A stretch of DNA of 64,000 nucleotides from Metellina segmentata (GCA_947359465.1 OX375873.1:135734899-135798898), one strand, 5' to 3'; shown: positions 1-10,809, numbered from the stretch's first letter. Notes: generated from the sequence alone by a model not told the origin. Numbers and translations are program-made.

Positions 1-735
1 TTTATGTATAATTATGATGTACTTTTTTACCACAATACCGTTCCTCAGCGGTACATTTTTAATATAACAACACAAACTACCATCTAATTAAAGGGGTAAT
101 CAATAACAATTTAATCTAACCAAATTAAACGTCGATTCCCGTTTATCACGTCTCACAAAATAATTAAAAGCATTTAAGTATTCCAAAAACTAATTGTGTA
201 CTAGTTAAAAACGAAAATAGCTTTTAACCCAGAAAAATTCGACGTTTTTTCTTTATCCTGAACATTTTCGAAATAGTTACGGCCAGTACAAATACTTTCA
301 TTTCATGATAAATTATTCACGAAGTGAAAATATTTGGATAGTGAAACGAAAAATAAATGGAGTCAACAATCCAATTACGCAAGTTTTCTTCCTGCTGAGT
401 AAATTAAGCAGTAAATTGCATATTAAATTTATTCTCTATTACAAATGACCCTAGACGAGCGGGTTCTTTCAATAGCCGTATCTTATGACTTCATGCGGTT
501 TCTTTCCCTGAATGAGTAGCTTTTGTTGAGGCTCGACAACAGGTTTCTCGGAATATTTCTGGATTTACTTTGCCTCGAGATTATTGTCCCTCTCGCCTTT
601 GCCATTTCCCTTTCAGAGCGCCGCCGATAGTAAATGCATTTCTATAAATGAAGCTCGTGAATAAGAATGCACTGTTATAGCGTGGTTTGAATATCGTTTG
701 GAAGAGGCTACTGGTAAGTAAGGTGTGCAGGATGT
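1..735. other. AT-rich non-coding stretch
   Basis: No long open frame, tRNA-like box, inverted termini or repeat shared with the rest of the window was seen. The first 300 bases are very AT-rich; 440-720 is more mixed in base composition. Confidence 0.5.
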
Positions 736-746
736 GGCTATTGGCA

Positions 747-905
747 TGATGCAAAAGTTCATCCCTCTTTCTTTGACGAAAAAAAAGTTTTATTTACTTA
801 TATATTGAATCAGTATAGTATGTGCTAAATTTTGTTCAATGATATTTCTCCATCTCAAGTGGCTGCATAACTCCGCACTCAGAAGTTCCGAGGTTTATGG
901 TTAAA
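747..905 (-). mobile_element. mariner-family 3' end remnant
   Basis: Begins with TGATGCAAAAGTTCATCC, the terminal motif also found at 53457 and 62137. The following 140 bases align with the fuller minus-strand copy at 53452-53830, whose reverse strand reads as the transposase C-terminus. It is degenerate and carries no usable frame. Confidence 0.6.
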
Positions 906-912
906 AGATGGC

Positions 913-1140
913 TTGTTGGGGTTTTATGGCGCAAAGACTCAATTTAACCATTTTGCTCCAGACACAAGACATACAATATCAAGTAATAGACACACAAATG
1001 AATGTTTTACTGATATCGAAGATAGAGAGAAATACATCCAGGGGAGGAACGCACCTGACATGAATCGAACCTGCGCCGCCTTACAACACGAAAGTTGCGA
1101 GAGCAGTGGGCATACCACTATATCACTGCGCCACGACTGG
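913..1140 (-). repeat. tRNA-derived SINE, family C, near full length
   Basis: Read on the minus strand, it starts with a tRNA-like head (GTAGCTCA-type A box relic near 1120, TTCGATTC-like B box near 1065) and continues through the family body (GTCTATTACTTGATATTGTATG) to the GCGCCATAAAACCCC-type tail at 913-930. It abuts the TTAA-flanked MITE that starts at 1141. The 93-residue open frame across it on the plus strand is only the SINE read backwards. Confidence 0.75.
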
Positions 1141-1515
1141 TTAACATGTTCGCTGCCAATCTCGTGCCAGCGCGTGATGTGGCGTCAACGCTAAAGTGCT
1201 AATCTCGCGACAGTGCGTGGTGTAATGATATGTGGTTTCGAATTGACAGCTTAGGCTGTTAAAAAATATATATTGTAATATGGATTGTTGTGACGATAGT
1301 TCTGTAGGGCATTCACGCCCTTTCCCCCCCCCCCCCCGAAATAAAAAGAAAATGCAATCTAAGAAGCCTCTAACAGATGATGAAATTGTAAGTTTGTTGT
1401 CTGATTTTTGCCAATCTATTCTTGTATCGGCGGCCTTTTCAATCAGTTTGTTGTAAAAAGTAAGTCGGCTTCTAGTAAAAACCCATTTCTACGGCGAGGC
1501 GCTCTCACATACGTA
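1141..1515 (+). mobile_element. TTAA-flanked MITE (family P1), 3' truncated
   Basis: Starts TTAACATGTTCGCTGCC, matching the ends of the copies at 11202, 15724 and 18532. Shared internal blocks include the CTCGTGCCAGCGCGTGATGTGG segment, a C-run near 1326, and GTAAAAACCCATTTCTACGGCG near 1475. TTAA at the terminus is the piggyBac-type target site. The far terminus is missing here, and no transposase is encoded. Confidence 0.6.
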
Positions 1516-1519
1516 TTTC

Positions 1520-1605
1520 GTACTCTAAACAACACGTATTTCCTCTTGCGTCCATGAAGCATTCTTGCCTTTTCGGAAATGAAAAAGCATATGTTGAAAA
1601 AGTTT
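1520..1605 (-). pseudogene. mariner transposase N-terminal scrap
   Basis: The reverse strand here reads as the same short peptide block (lysine/arginine-rich, around ARM-L-x-x-RKR or, in the other frame, K-x-x-NASxTQ) found at 62340-62390. In mariner transposases that block lies near the N-terminus. It is very short and degenerate. Confidence 0.4.
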
Positions 1606-1607
1606 CT

Positions 1608-2125
1608 AATGCCCGGTGCACACATCCGGTTTTTCAACGTGCGGCGCCGCTGCGGCAACGCAAGTGCGGTCTAAGATACATTAGATACAATGGAGTAGTG
1701 CACACACGCCTCCGGCGACGCACGTTCAACTTGTGTGCAATTTGTACCTCAGTTCCCCACGCCGCCGCAGCTCGCCGCACACGCTTCTCCGGTCTCGAGT
1801 ACCTTGTTTTCATAAATAAATGGAATATAAATAAAAGTTAATAAATGGCAGCATCCAATAACGTCTATTTTGTTTGAAAATATACTTTTTTTTACAACTA
1901 GTAAGCGAAATAAGCGCGTTTTCTTCGATAAAATATTTATCGCAAATGGCGCGAAATGAGTACTTGCGTCATTTCACGGTTATATGTGCTTAGGCCAGAT
2001 GCACACATCCGGTTTTTAAACATGCGGAGCTCCTGCGGCAACGCTAGTGGTATCTGTGATACATTAGATCCAATGGATTAGTGTACACATGCCACCGGTG
2101 CCGCTGCGGCATGTGTGTTATTTGT
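1608..2125. repeat. two diverged copies of a GC-rich repeat
   Basis: 1611-1760 and 1993-2120 are direct copies sharing the start GTGCACACATCCGGTTTTT, then a CTGCGGCAACGC block, then GATACATTAGATMCAATGGA. The GCCCGGTGCACAC-type start, with TAA nearby, resembles termini of PIF/Harbinger MITEs, but I could not fix both ends. 1800-1990 between them is AT-rich. Confidence 0.4.
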
Positions 2126-2224
2126 TTGGGAGTGTTTTTCGTGGTGTGGCCTGGGATCTTTGCATGTCGTTCCTGGTCAATTGAACGCCGACGCCTACAT
2201 TTTGAACAATTAGGTTCTTCCTAC

Positions 2225-2590
2225 GCTCTGGCCATTTTATGGAATAGACGAATGTTACTTCCAGGACGACAACGCTCCGTGTCATGTTGCAGCCTCTGTC
2301 AGGCAGTGGTATCGAGATGTGGATGCAAAACGTCTTCCCTGGCTTGCTCAGAGTCCCGATCTAAACCCCATAGAACTGTGAGACGAGTTAGAGCGGCGCT
2401 GACGGACCAGGGGACCCCGTCCGAAATCTACAGTTGAGCTGGCGACATTCTTGCAGCAGGAATGGACACAAATACCCGCAGCTGTGTATCGAAACCTTGT
2501 TTAAAGTATTCCCAGAAGGATTGCTAGTGTAATTGTAGCACGTGGGGACCATCCCCCTATTAAAGCATGTATTCTTTCCCTTATACCATC
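2225..2590 (+). pseudogene. Tc1-like transposase C-terminal half, broken
   Basis: The plus strand encodes the second catalytic region of a Tc1/IS630-type DDE transposase: FQDDNAPCHVA, then LPWLAQSPDLNPIE, with 34 residues between the aspartate and the glutamate (the DD34E spacing of Tc1 elements). After the glutamate the frame is cut by TGA, TGA and TAA, but the typical C-terminal sequence continues (EWTQIP..., PRRIASVIVARG). The N-terminal DNA-binding half and the first catalytic aspartate are absent. It is a dead fragment, not a host gene. Confidence 0.8.
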
Positions 2591-2609
2591 ACATCTTGCT
2601 GTCCGGTCA

Positions 2610-2760
2610 ATTATTGTAGTGCACAGTGTATATAAAACACAAATCAATAATGCAATTTTTTCCCCAAAAGTAACCGCTGAAATTCCCTCTTTCAAACACT
2701 ATTGAAACTTTACACTTGTGAAGAACATTAGATAACACTTCGGTTTTGCGATGCGATTCC
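2610..2760 (-). mobile_element. mariner-family 5' fragment
   Basis: The minus strand carries KEGISA (2655-2695) followed by a GEKI/GKIG segment, shared with the plus-strand mariner copy at 62227-62275 and with 39390-39440. It lies directly downstream of the Tc1 fragment in the opposite orientation, so two unrelated transposons are fused here. Confidence 0.5.
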
Positions 2761-2860
2761 AGCTAGCGCCAAAAACGGGACGGACCTTTGCATCAAAACG
2801 ATATTTGCTTGACTTAAACGTTTCCCACTGTAAGGCTGCCGAAATTGGATTTATTAACAC

Positions 2861-3215
2861 TGTAACGTCGTGGGTATAGGTTGCGTGGCGAGTGGCTTGA
2901 AGATAATTAAAATGACATTTAAAATTCAGCACATTTAATTAAATTTAAGAAGAATACATATATGTTAAAGGTTTTTCGAGGCTAATAGATACTGTACAAT
3001 TTTGGGTTTCAGTCCCGCGGCCTCAATCCGGAGCAGAGTCCTGCGTCCGCTAACGTTCTCGTTTTCTTCGATTCTCCCCTTCTCGAGAGAAGACCCCACA
3101 CGTTCTTCCGAAGCCGCTCCAGTTCAAAGAGAAGGGGATAACCCCCATCCGGTCATAAACTCATGGACCACCATGAAAGCTGTGGTCAAATGGACCTCCC
3201 AGCCGTGACGTTACA
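2861..3215 (+). mobile_element. foldback element copy with one arm mostly lost
   Basis: 2927-3215 matches the loop and right arm of the foldback element at 27556-27980, including GGCTAATAGATACTGTAC, ACACGTTCTTCCGAAGCCGC and CATGGACCACCATGAAAGC, and it ends GTGACGTTACA. The left terminus TGTAACGTCGTGGG is recognisable at 2861, but most of that arm is deleted. Confidence 0.7.
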
Positions 3216-3384
3216 ACACGGATATCACTGGAAATGGGTTTTGAAAAGAAATTGCATAATTTTATTTGCAGTGTTACAATACACATTTAGTGTATATCGA
3301 CAGTCTATCCACATGCATTTCGAATGCATAACGCAACACTTGCGGTAATCGGTTGAAAGAATATAAGATTAAAAATCCGAGTAT

Positions 3385-3515
3385 TTCGAGTTCGAAACTA
3401 CATCCAACCGAAGACCGTCATGTATGTGGGGTTTGGTTCGCGTTAAATGTGTCGTCACCTCAAATGTCCTCGCGTTGGTGTGGTGAGGAAATTTAGAGAA
3501 TGGGGATACTATCTA
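3385..3515 (+). repeat. SINE A fragment
   Basis: Head remnant AGTTCGAAACTACATCCAAC with AAGACCGTC, then CTCAAATGTCCTCGCGTTGG and GTGGTGAGGAAATTTAGAG. The 3' body is missing. Confidence 0.65.
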
Positions 3516-3519
3516 AGAT

Positions 3520-3640
3520 ATTAACCTCGTTATGACTAGGGTACAGCTGCAGTCTACGATTATAGCGGTGCCAACGGCCTTGGCGATTTTTTGACGTATT
3601 TCTAGTAGCGAGTTATGGTAAGCCCCATTCTTTCATTTCC
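3520..3640 (+). mobile_element. TTAA-type MITE 5' fragment
   Basis: Starts TTAACCTCGTTATGACTAGG and shares GGTACAGCTGCAGTCTA, CAACGGCCTTGGCGATTT and TAGCGAGTTATGGTA with 57947-58080. The other end was not found. Confidence 0.5.
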
Positions 3641-4050
3641 ATTCATACAGACTATTTAAACTCATTTTCGTATTGCATTGATTTCCTCGTATACAATTTC
3701 TCCGAAACTTTTCGTTAATCTGTCCTTAATTACGAGTGGAAATGACATTTGTGATAAATTGGCAATTAACAGAATTAATTATCGATTCGCAAAGACCCAA
3801 GTGTGAAATCTAAAGACTTGTTAAGGGCGAATTCCTAATATGAATGGAATACCTTAACGCATTACACACGAATATGTTTTAAATATAAGATTCAGAAATT
3901 AGTTTCTAAGTGTAATTTTGAGTCGAACATTGGAATTGTAGGTACATTAGAGTTGCGGACCCTAACAATTCAAAAACAACCAAAGTATTCCTTCCTGGAT
4001 GGCTAGTTGTGTTGCTCTAGTTCGACGTTAATTAAAATAACCCTACCTTA
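3641..4050. other. non-coding, nothing recognised
   Basis: AT-rich, with no repeat shared inside the window apart from short A/T runs. Confidence 0.5.
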
Positions 4051-4054
4051 CCTC

Positions 4055-4160
4055 CCTAGGTGGCCCTAGGTGTTTAGGTGTGCACGGGCATCACAACCCC
4101 AAATTACAAAAGTGATCTTGCCTCACTCATTTTTACCATTTCCTCCCTCGCTTCGATTTT
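4055..4160 (+). repeat. SINE D fragment
   Basis: Contains GTTTAGGTGTGCACGGGCATCACAACCCC-type sequence, shared with 13210, 19475, 39075, 52780 and 56878. The shared tail is lost. Confidence 0.55.
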
Positions 4161-4355
4161 CACGTTGGCGTGATGTGGAAATTTTGAGAGTGGGGTGCCA
4201 GCTCGGGAGTGACAGTCATCTGATCGTTGTTCTAAATCAATGATGTTGTCTTCGAATCTTTATCTTCGGGGTTGATCCCGGACCATCCCCCAAAACCCGT
4301 TGTGCTGCTCCAGTGTGACGTTAATTACCCCAAATAAAAAAATACCTCCCTCGTT
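4161..4355 (+). repeat. SINE A body and tail
   Basis: Starts at GTGATGTGGAAATTTTGAG and runs through GAGTGGGGTGCCAGCTC, TTGATCCCGGACC and TGACGTTAATTA to the CCTCCCTCG tail. The head is absent. Confidence 0.75.
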
Positions 4356-4741
4356 TTACCCTTCTGCTCTTTGCTTTTTTGAAATTCATTCCGTTGTCTT
4401 GTAAAGCCGCGTATACATCTGCGAGCCAAAGCGTTCGCGAGCCTCTAGGTTTCATGATTTGGACGGGGTTTTGGGTCGTTCACGAGCGGTTCGTGAACCG
4501 CTCGAGTCGATCCACTTCCTGTCCTTTTTCTACGAACGCAAAGGCATTCTTGGTTCAGATTTCGACGGCGTCGTGAATTTTACTTTCTGCTCGCGAACCT
4601 CCAGGCTCCATCGTCTTTACCGGAGGCTGACCTTAGTGGTTCGCGGTTGGTTCCTTCCTTTCCCATGGATCGCTGGAAGTTCGTGGGGAAAATTATTTAT
4701 AATAACGAACAGTTCGGCGAGCAAATATATACGCACCTTAA
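4356..4741. other. non-coding, nothing recognised
   Basis: Moderately GC-rich with overlapping open frames under about 110 codons in several frames. None has a recognisable domain, and short inverted repeats such as GAGCGGTTCGTGAACCGCTC (4483-4502) break them up. Confidence 0.4.
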
Positions 4742-4985
4742 TAGGCGCAGCTTGGTCAAATATGGCCAAAATGCCATAGAAACCGCAAACAATCAATCTC
4801 CTGGGCTTATTTATTGGCGTAGTGTGGATGTTTGGGGTGTGGGATGCCAGCTCAAGTGTTGTCATCATCATGGGATCGTGGTTCAAAATGACGCAAAATT
4901 GTCATTGAACCTTTTCTTTCGGGATTGGTTATGGACTCACCGGATCAGTCCGTCCAAGTGTGACATTGATTCAGCTACCTCATAT
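4742..4985 (+). repeat. SINE C/D tail followed by SINE A fragment
   Basis: 4742-4800 has AGCTTGGTCAAATATGGCC and a CCATAGAAACC tail. 4815-4985 has TGGATGTTTGGGGTGTGGG, GCCAGCTCAAGTGTTGTC and the SINE A central block with GTGGTTCAAAATGACG. Confidence 0.6.
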
Positions 4986-5101
4986 CGTATGTGTCCGTAA
5001 AACGCTTCTTGCCTTGTGTTCAGCTAATTGGGTAAATACAGCCTTTGAGACGTAAAAATCCAACCTACAGAGCAACATAAAGCCTTCCTTTTCCGCTATG
5101 G

Positions 5102-5610
5102 TGACGCGGTAGCCAGGTTCAACAAGTAACGAAATGGCAACCGGAGGGCTGCAAGTTCGAATCCAACCAAAGACCACCTCGTTCAAGAAGCCGCCGTAGC
5201 TCAATGGGAATGCCCACTGCGCAGGCAACATTCGTGTTGTAGGCGGTGCAATTTAGATTCCTGTCAGGTGCTTTCCTTTTCTGTGTCAGTAAAACTTTCA
5301 TTACGTGTGTTTGTCTATTGCTTGATATTGTATGTCTCGTATCTGGCGCAGCTGAGTCAAATATGGCCATTGTGCCATCATCCCAAAAATCATCCATCAT
5401 GTACAAGGGGGGGGGGGGCGCAAATTCAATCTGTCGTGGCCTCAAATGTCCTTACGTTGGCTCATGGTGTGGAAGTTTGCAGAGAGGATGTCTGCTCAGA
5501 TGTGACCTCGTCATCCGACCGTGGTTCAAAATGACATGGTGTTGACCTCGCTGTTTTCCTTGGGGGTTTGATCCTGGACTGTCACTAATAACCTATTGGT
5601 ATTGCGGAGT
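5102..5610 (+). repeat. SINE A copy, split by a SINE C
   Basis: The head GGCAACCGGAGGGCTGCAAG with TTCGAATCCAACCAAAGACC (5131-5170) stops at about 5185. The body resumes at 5400 with TGTACAAGG, a G-run, CTGTCGTGGCCTCAAATG and onwards to 5610. The gap is filled exactly by the SINE C at 5189-5394, so A was there first. Confidence 0.75.
5189..5394 (+). repeat. tRNA-derived SINE, family C, full length, nested
   Basis: Starts GCCGCCGTAGCTCAATGGG, a tRNA-type A box. The B-box region (GCAATTTAGATTCCTGTC) lies about 50 bases on. The body TCTATTGCTTGATATTGTATG and the tail GTCAAATATGGCCATTGTGCC follow. It sits inside a SINE A copy. Confidence 0.8.
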
Positions 5611-6400
5611 CTGTTGCATTCAGAGAAGCAGTTAGAATGGCCCCTAAAAAAGCAACAATCTCAGACAGCAAGAAGTTCTAAAAGCTCTCCGAAACCCAAC
5701 TTCCAGAAATTCCCTCATCAAAGAAATACAGAAACTCCTCCACAACAAGCCAGAATTATAAGTACGATGGATCAAGGACCACGTTGCACACGAGGTTAAC
5801 GAAAAAGCAGATAGTCTGACCAAGGAAGCAGCAGCAAACAAAGATGCTCCAGAGGACAAACAAATAGTCCTTCCAGTCTCACACTTCAAGAGACTCACTA
5901 GAGGCAACATTCTTCAACTGTGGCGGGATGAATGGAATACAAGATGAGACAGGCCACTCAATCTCTTCCCAGACGTCTCCACGGATACCCGCATCAAAGA
6001 TAGGCGTCTTTAACATTTTGTAACGGGCCATTGTCCCTTCCCTAGCTATCTCCACAGATTCGGATTATCTCGGACCAACCATAGCTCTTGTGGGGGAAAA
6101 AAAGGAACTCCAATGCATTATGCAGTGGATTGTCCCCTCACAAGCTCCCTTCACCTACTTTGCCCACTACCAGGACCTATCAAGGATGGCTAAACCTAGC
6201 ACTCAAGTATAGCAACTGCAGAGAACATTTCCAAATCAGTGATATTCTGACAATCAGCGGCAGGGATTTTATTGCAACGACATAAATATAGCTCCTATAT
6301 GACCATCAAGAAAACTTCAGAAACTCTGTAAATAAGAAACTAATAAGCAACCAAGGAAGACTACTAAACCGGAAAAATCCTTACAAGTCTAGGTGCTTGG
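5611..6400 (+). pseudogene. LINE (non-LTR retrotransposon) RNase H region, broken
   Basis: The sequence reads as the RNase H end of a LINE polyprotein. In order: SDS (near 5672), NSLIKEIQKLL (5712-5745), WIKDHVAHEVNEKADSLTKEAA (5768-5832) and a zinc-knuckle-like 3' region with TGHCPFPSYLHRFG, CGGKKGTPMHYAVDCPLTSS (about 6030-6150). The H-x-x-x-x-x-NEKADSLTKEA block is the C-terminal RNase H active-site region of this family. Stops at TAA (5758), TGA (5945) and others, plus frame changes, show that it is dead. The reverse transcriptase upstream is absent, which fits the 5' truncation usual for LINEs. Confidence 0.8.
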
Positions 6401-6404
6401 TCTC

Positions 6405-6535
6405 CCCTGGCGAAATGTGTTGCTCTAGTGCTATGTTAATTTTTAAAAATACCCCGTAGGTACGTGATCTCGGACCGTTGTCAATAGCCCGTTGTGTTAC
6501 TTCAGAGCTGCATTCATTAAATACCTCTTCTGTCA
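6405..6535 (+). repeat. SINE A tail fragments
   Basis: Two partial tails in tandem: TGTTGCTCTAGTGCTATGTTAA, then CTCGGACCGTTGTCAATAGC followed by GTGTTACTTCAGAGC. Confidence 0.6.
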
Positions 6536-7045
6536 CGATCTCCGTAGGTCCGTATCCAGCAGCATTCATTTTCACATTTGGATTTCATCGACTGACGCAT
6601 TTCAAACTCGGAACTGACAGAACCGGCCAGGGAAACGACGAAATGATGCATCAATCGAGTCACGAGCCATTTGATTCTCCGATGCATCATTCCTGCCCGA
6701 AAGAAATTTCCGAGAGAGAGGGAAAGAATAAGATAAGAAATCTCTATAAACTCTGAACGTAAACAGACGGGACCGCGATGAATGATTTTATCCGTGACAG
6801 AAGACATTTCCCTCCCCGTAAATAGTTCCACGTACGATTTATTTTTTGGCATCAAACGCAAGAAATCGTAAATAAGGGAGAACGGAAGAAAGTAGCGGTA
6901 GAGGGAAGATTCCATTAGGTCGGCAATTAATTCTCATCCGCGCGGAAATTAGCTTCACACAGAGGACGACTGCCCTTTTATTTCGGGAGATATTGCTAAT
7001 AAGATTTGTTCACGCCGTGTGATTGCGATTTCAACAAACGTCTGC
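6536..7045. other. non-repetitive-looking non-coding stretch
   Basis: Mixed base composition, with a 132-codon minus-strand open frame at 6517-6915. It shows no domain, its start overlaps no promoter-like feature, and the frame runs into a SINE tail. I do not call it a gene. Confidence 0.4.
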
Positions 7046-7066
7046 CCGCGATAGCCCGGTTGGAAG

Positions 7067-8620
7067 TAGTGATGTCACAACAACAGTTCTAACCGTGACT
7101 GCTACTGTAGAAATATTTGTGTTGATAAACTGTGATTTTAAACTGTCACAGCAGGAGGCTCCTATGTTTTGGGGAGAAGGGGTGAGTGTGGACAACTTTA
7201 ATAATTCTGCTATTAATCAGTCAAAAGCTCTCAGTACAAAAATCAGTAAGTTTCTGCAGAATAGCAACACTGATATAAATTCCATGGTCAGTTACATGAC
7301 TACACTTTATAGTGGAGTAGCAATTTATGAAACAAGGTTTTCACGGTGGAAAAGTATGTTTCTGATTTGTTTTTTAATTTTTTAATTACAAGCTTAGACT
7401 ATTTCAATTCAAAATTTATTTTAAAAGTGACAGTATGTTATAAATGAATATATTCAATATCTCTTTTGATATTCACTTTTGCTCTACTTAACCGGGAATA
7501 GGCCTATATAAACAAATGGATCCATGTGGCCAGAGTGGACACATGGTGGTGTGGCTACTGTGTACATGTCTACACTAGCTTCATTTAGTTTTCTGTGGTC
7601 AAACATAAGTTAAATATTACATTTTATGCTATTTATTTATTAAATAAGATTGTTTATGTGAAAAATTTATTCACAATTATATTTTTTACTTTTAGGCTTT
7701 TATGTATTAAATTAAATTAATTTACATGGAATTGTATTGTTTTTACACACAAAGATTCACTCTGCTTATTAGAGTTACGTACTTTCCATCTGGGTAAAGA
7801 AAGTATCACAAATCTCAAGAAACGAAATTGTAGCTAAATTACCATCACCAAATGTTACTGGTAGCACAATTCACACTGCATCTCAGCTGACATTAAATAT
7901 TGATTTATCTAACTACATTGCAAAGTAGAAAGATAATTCCATTTCTACATTAAATCATTTTCCTACTAAATAAAACTAAAAATAGCATTCTATTGTGTCT
8001 ATGTTTCTTTGAAGTAGATTCTATAATGTAGTGAAGTTCCTAATTACAAATATACTGGGCTTAACATTGATTAAATATGCTTTAAGATTAATATTTATAA
8101 GGAATTATACTGTTTATGTTAAAAGTGATTTCATTATGGTTATACATACTTTCATTAGTTGTATTTACATTGTATAATCAGTATTCTAACTTGTCCACAC
8201 TAGCCCCATAACATGGGACTACTGTGGACAAAAACAACTGTTTTAAATAAAATATTATTAAAAAGCTATACTGCTAAATACTTTAATATATCACCCAAAA
8301 TAAAAGTAAAAGAACACATTAGTGTAAAAAAAAATAATAGTTGATATGTCAAACAATATTTAGCATACTTTTTTGCAAAATTTATAAAAATTGTCCAAAC
8401 TAGCCCCCCTTTTCCCTATTTTAAAATCGTGTAGTTCATTTCAAAAGAGTAATATTCAGCTGAGTCAATAGCGTCCAAGCGATCAGCTATGCGGTATCCG
8501 CTCTTAACCAATGTTACCGAATCACTACTACCAAATCACTGTTATTTTGATATTCCAGTAACTGTAATTCACAAGTATCGGTGATTGAGTAGCAGGTCTG
8601 TGATTCTCTTAACATCCCTA
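7067..8620. mobile_element. hAT-like non-autonomous element, 8-bp TSD
   Basis: 1,554 bp flanked by a perfect 8-bp duplication GTTGGAAG (7059-7066 and 8621-8628). The ends are TAGTGATGTCA and, reversed on the right, TAGGGATGTTA. An 8-bp duplication with short imperfect TIRs is the hAT pattern. The interior is very AT-rich. The only open frame (7023-7385) starts outside the element and has no domain, so it cannot move itself. Subterminal sequence repeats short TCACTACT/CAGTAACTG-like words at the right end. Confidence 0.75.
8193..8229. repeat. hairpin inside the hAT-like element
   Basis: GTCCACACTAGCCCCAT pairs imperfectly with ATGGGACTACTGTGGAC across three bases. The GTCCAMACTAGCCC word recurs at 8393, and a related GTGGACA word at 7187 and 7542. 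Confidence 0.6.
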
Positions 8621-8915
8621 GTTGGAAGAGTAACGGATTAGTAACCGGAGGGTTGAGAGTTCGAATTCAACCAAAGACCATCGTGTACAAAGGGGCTGAT
8701 GCACATTAAATCTGTCGTGGCCACGAATTTCCTTCCGCTGGCTTGGTGTGGAAGTTTGTAGAGAGGTGCTAGCTCAGGTGTTGCCTCGCCATTTGATCAT
8801 GGTTCAAAATGACCTGTTGTCCTCGGTTCTTTCTCTTTGGTATTGATCCCGGACCGTCGTCAATAGTCCGTTGTGTTGCTCCTGTGTACGATGTTAAATA
8901 AAATACCTACCTACC

Positions 8916-9280
8916 TCTACAAAACGTAAGATTTTGTAATGGAAATTATGATAATTTTTTTATTTAAAATTTGTGATGCAATTGAATATTTTTGTTGGGT
9001 TGAATTTTGTATGAAAATTCTAACTTTTAAACATAACCAATCAACTTCTAAACGTTAAACGTTGACAGACATCTTTTGAAAGAGTTGCGTTACATCGCTG
9101 TGGCATTTTACCATTATTAATCATTTATTTCTTAATTACATTTCATTAAAATTTTAATAGGTGTCCTTCATCTGAGATGACTATCATATAACAACTCCAT
9201 CGAGTTATATTCCCTCCGGTTATTTTTTTAGCCTTCATTTCTTTTTACCCGTGGTAACAACTTGCTGCTGGATCTACATG
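8916..9280. other. AT-rich non-coding stretch
   Basis: No repeat or frame recognised. Confidence 0.45.
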
Positions 9281-9748
9281 TCCAGCAGCAAAAAGTGCTT
9301 GACTGTAAGTTGTAGAACAAATTTTCTTTAGTTTTATTAAATTTTTGACCGATATTTTTTCAATAATAAGTTACGATGTCCTGCAGTGAAAAACGTGCTC
9401 CTTGTCGCACCTTTTTTCTTTTCTAGCTACGGAACAAACACCCTACACCGCCCCAAATGACCACAAACACTTTATAAATAACACATCTGCTATGTCTATG
9501 ACAAAGTATTCAACTTCAAAAGTGATCGACAGAATTGCAAATTCTGAAAGTATGCCTTGGTTTTAAATAAAGTAAGTTAATTAATTTTGATGTTTGATTA
9601 TAAATATGTAATACGTATTGAACCGATGATTGTGTCTGACGTCTGTTTTTGATTTGACTAGTTTTCAAAATTCGGACAAAATGCATGCAGAACAATTGCG
9701 ATTGCTTGGAATTGTGTTGCAGAACACTAAATATAATTCTGTACCTGG
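9281..9748 (+). mobile_element. element E, probable 9-bp-TSD DNA transposon, non-autonomous
   Basis: Starts TCCAGCAGCAAAAAGTGCTT and ends TATAATTCTGTACCTGG. It is flanked by ATCTACATG (9272-9280) and GCCTACATG (9749-9757), 7 of 9 matching. It is the same family as 38516-38998, where the 9-bp duplication is perfect. An antisense open frame of 91 codons runs through the 3' half but has no recognisable domain. Confidence 0.65.
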
Positions 9749-9759
9749 GCCTACATGCA

Positions 9760-10805
9760 TTACATCTATTATCCTGCATTATTTCTATCATCTAAGCACC
9801 ATATCTAGAATAAATATATAAAATTAAATATACTTTTTATTATTAATTAGACTATTTTAACCCTTTACTGGTTTGTATTCCCTTGTGTTAGGGCTGCCAT
9901 CTTTACACCTCGATAAGCTGCCATAGAACTCGAACCAACCAACCACCCAACCCTAAAGAGTCGCCCATTTTTACAAAAACAAATTCGCAACAATCTGAGA
10001 GTAGGAAGAACCGCTTAATATTGGACTTTCCGGCAGCATTTCCTCGGGCGCAAACAATGGCGTAACCTAAATACATCCATCAAATTATGAGTTGTCTTCA
10101 ATACTAATTGCTGTAATCATTGCTTGAACTTCAACAGATCCGCCGACTGGAGAGAAAAACGAACGATCCCATCCTTAATCTCCATTCCTGTTCGAATTTT
10201 GGCCCAAATGACACATTATTTTGTTCGAGTGAGTCTTTGTCGAGAAGCCAGACGCTTATTATTTTTAATTCTAGCCCCGATCCATTTACTTTCGCCGGCC
10301 ATTTATCTAAAGGCAAACGAGCGTTGAAAAGGCGTCTAAACTTTTCATTTCGTTGCCCCTCTTCTCTATGAAACGTGACAGTGGAAATGGAGAGAAAAGT
10401 TGTCTGAGGGTAATAATTTAGCCCCCTTTTGGGACTTGGAACTCTATCAAAAGAAACCCCTTCTTGGCTGTTTTTCCTCATCCTTCCAACCGCGTTTCGG
10501 TGGTGGCTGCGTGCCAGTGGCTGGGAACTGAAATGAAGAATACGTCCTGCCCGAGCAAAACGTCAGACATTTCTCGTTCATACCGACTACATTCCACTTT
10601 TTGCAACCCATTCAGCTGCGTGTTCCTGTTAGTTGTTTTTATGTCTCTGGGCAGCGGGCAAATCGTACTCGGGAAGTTTTTTTTCTGCAGACATTGTGGA
10701 ACATCAGCGTTCCGAAAGTCTAGTGTATGCTTCGGTTATAAAAATATCAGTTAACATTGTTAGCTGTCGTTTTATGTAAGATAGAAAACTGGGTTACCTG
10801 TAGAT
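9760..10805. other. mixed-composition non-coding stretch
   Basis: 9870-9950 holds a scrap ending in GCCATAGAACTCGAACCAACC, like a SINE C/D tail. 10120-10800 has several short overlapping open frames on both strands (up to 116 codons) with no domain. Nothing else was recognised. Confidence 0.4.
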
Positions 10806-10809
10806 GTTT

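Larger units (their letters stand above)
7046..8915 (+). repeat. SINE A copy, split by a hAT-like element
   Basis: The head begins at 7046 (GCGATAGCCCGGTTGGAAG) and continues from 8621 (GTTGGAAGAGTAACGG) through TTCGAATTCAACCAAAGACC, the body, GATTGATCCCGGACCGTCG and the tail TAAATAAAATACCTACCTACC. GTTGGAAG is present on both sides of the insertion. The part from 8621 is the best-preserved SINE A in the window. Confidence 0.85.

Noticed and set aside
6517..6915. 132-codon minus-strand frame
   Set aside because: No recognisable domain, starts beside no gene-like signal and ends in a SINE tail.
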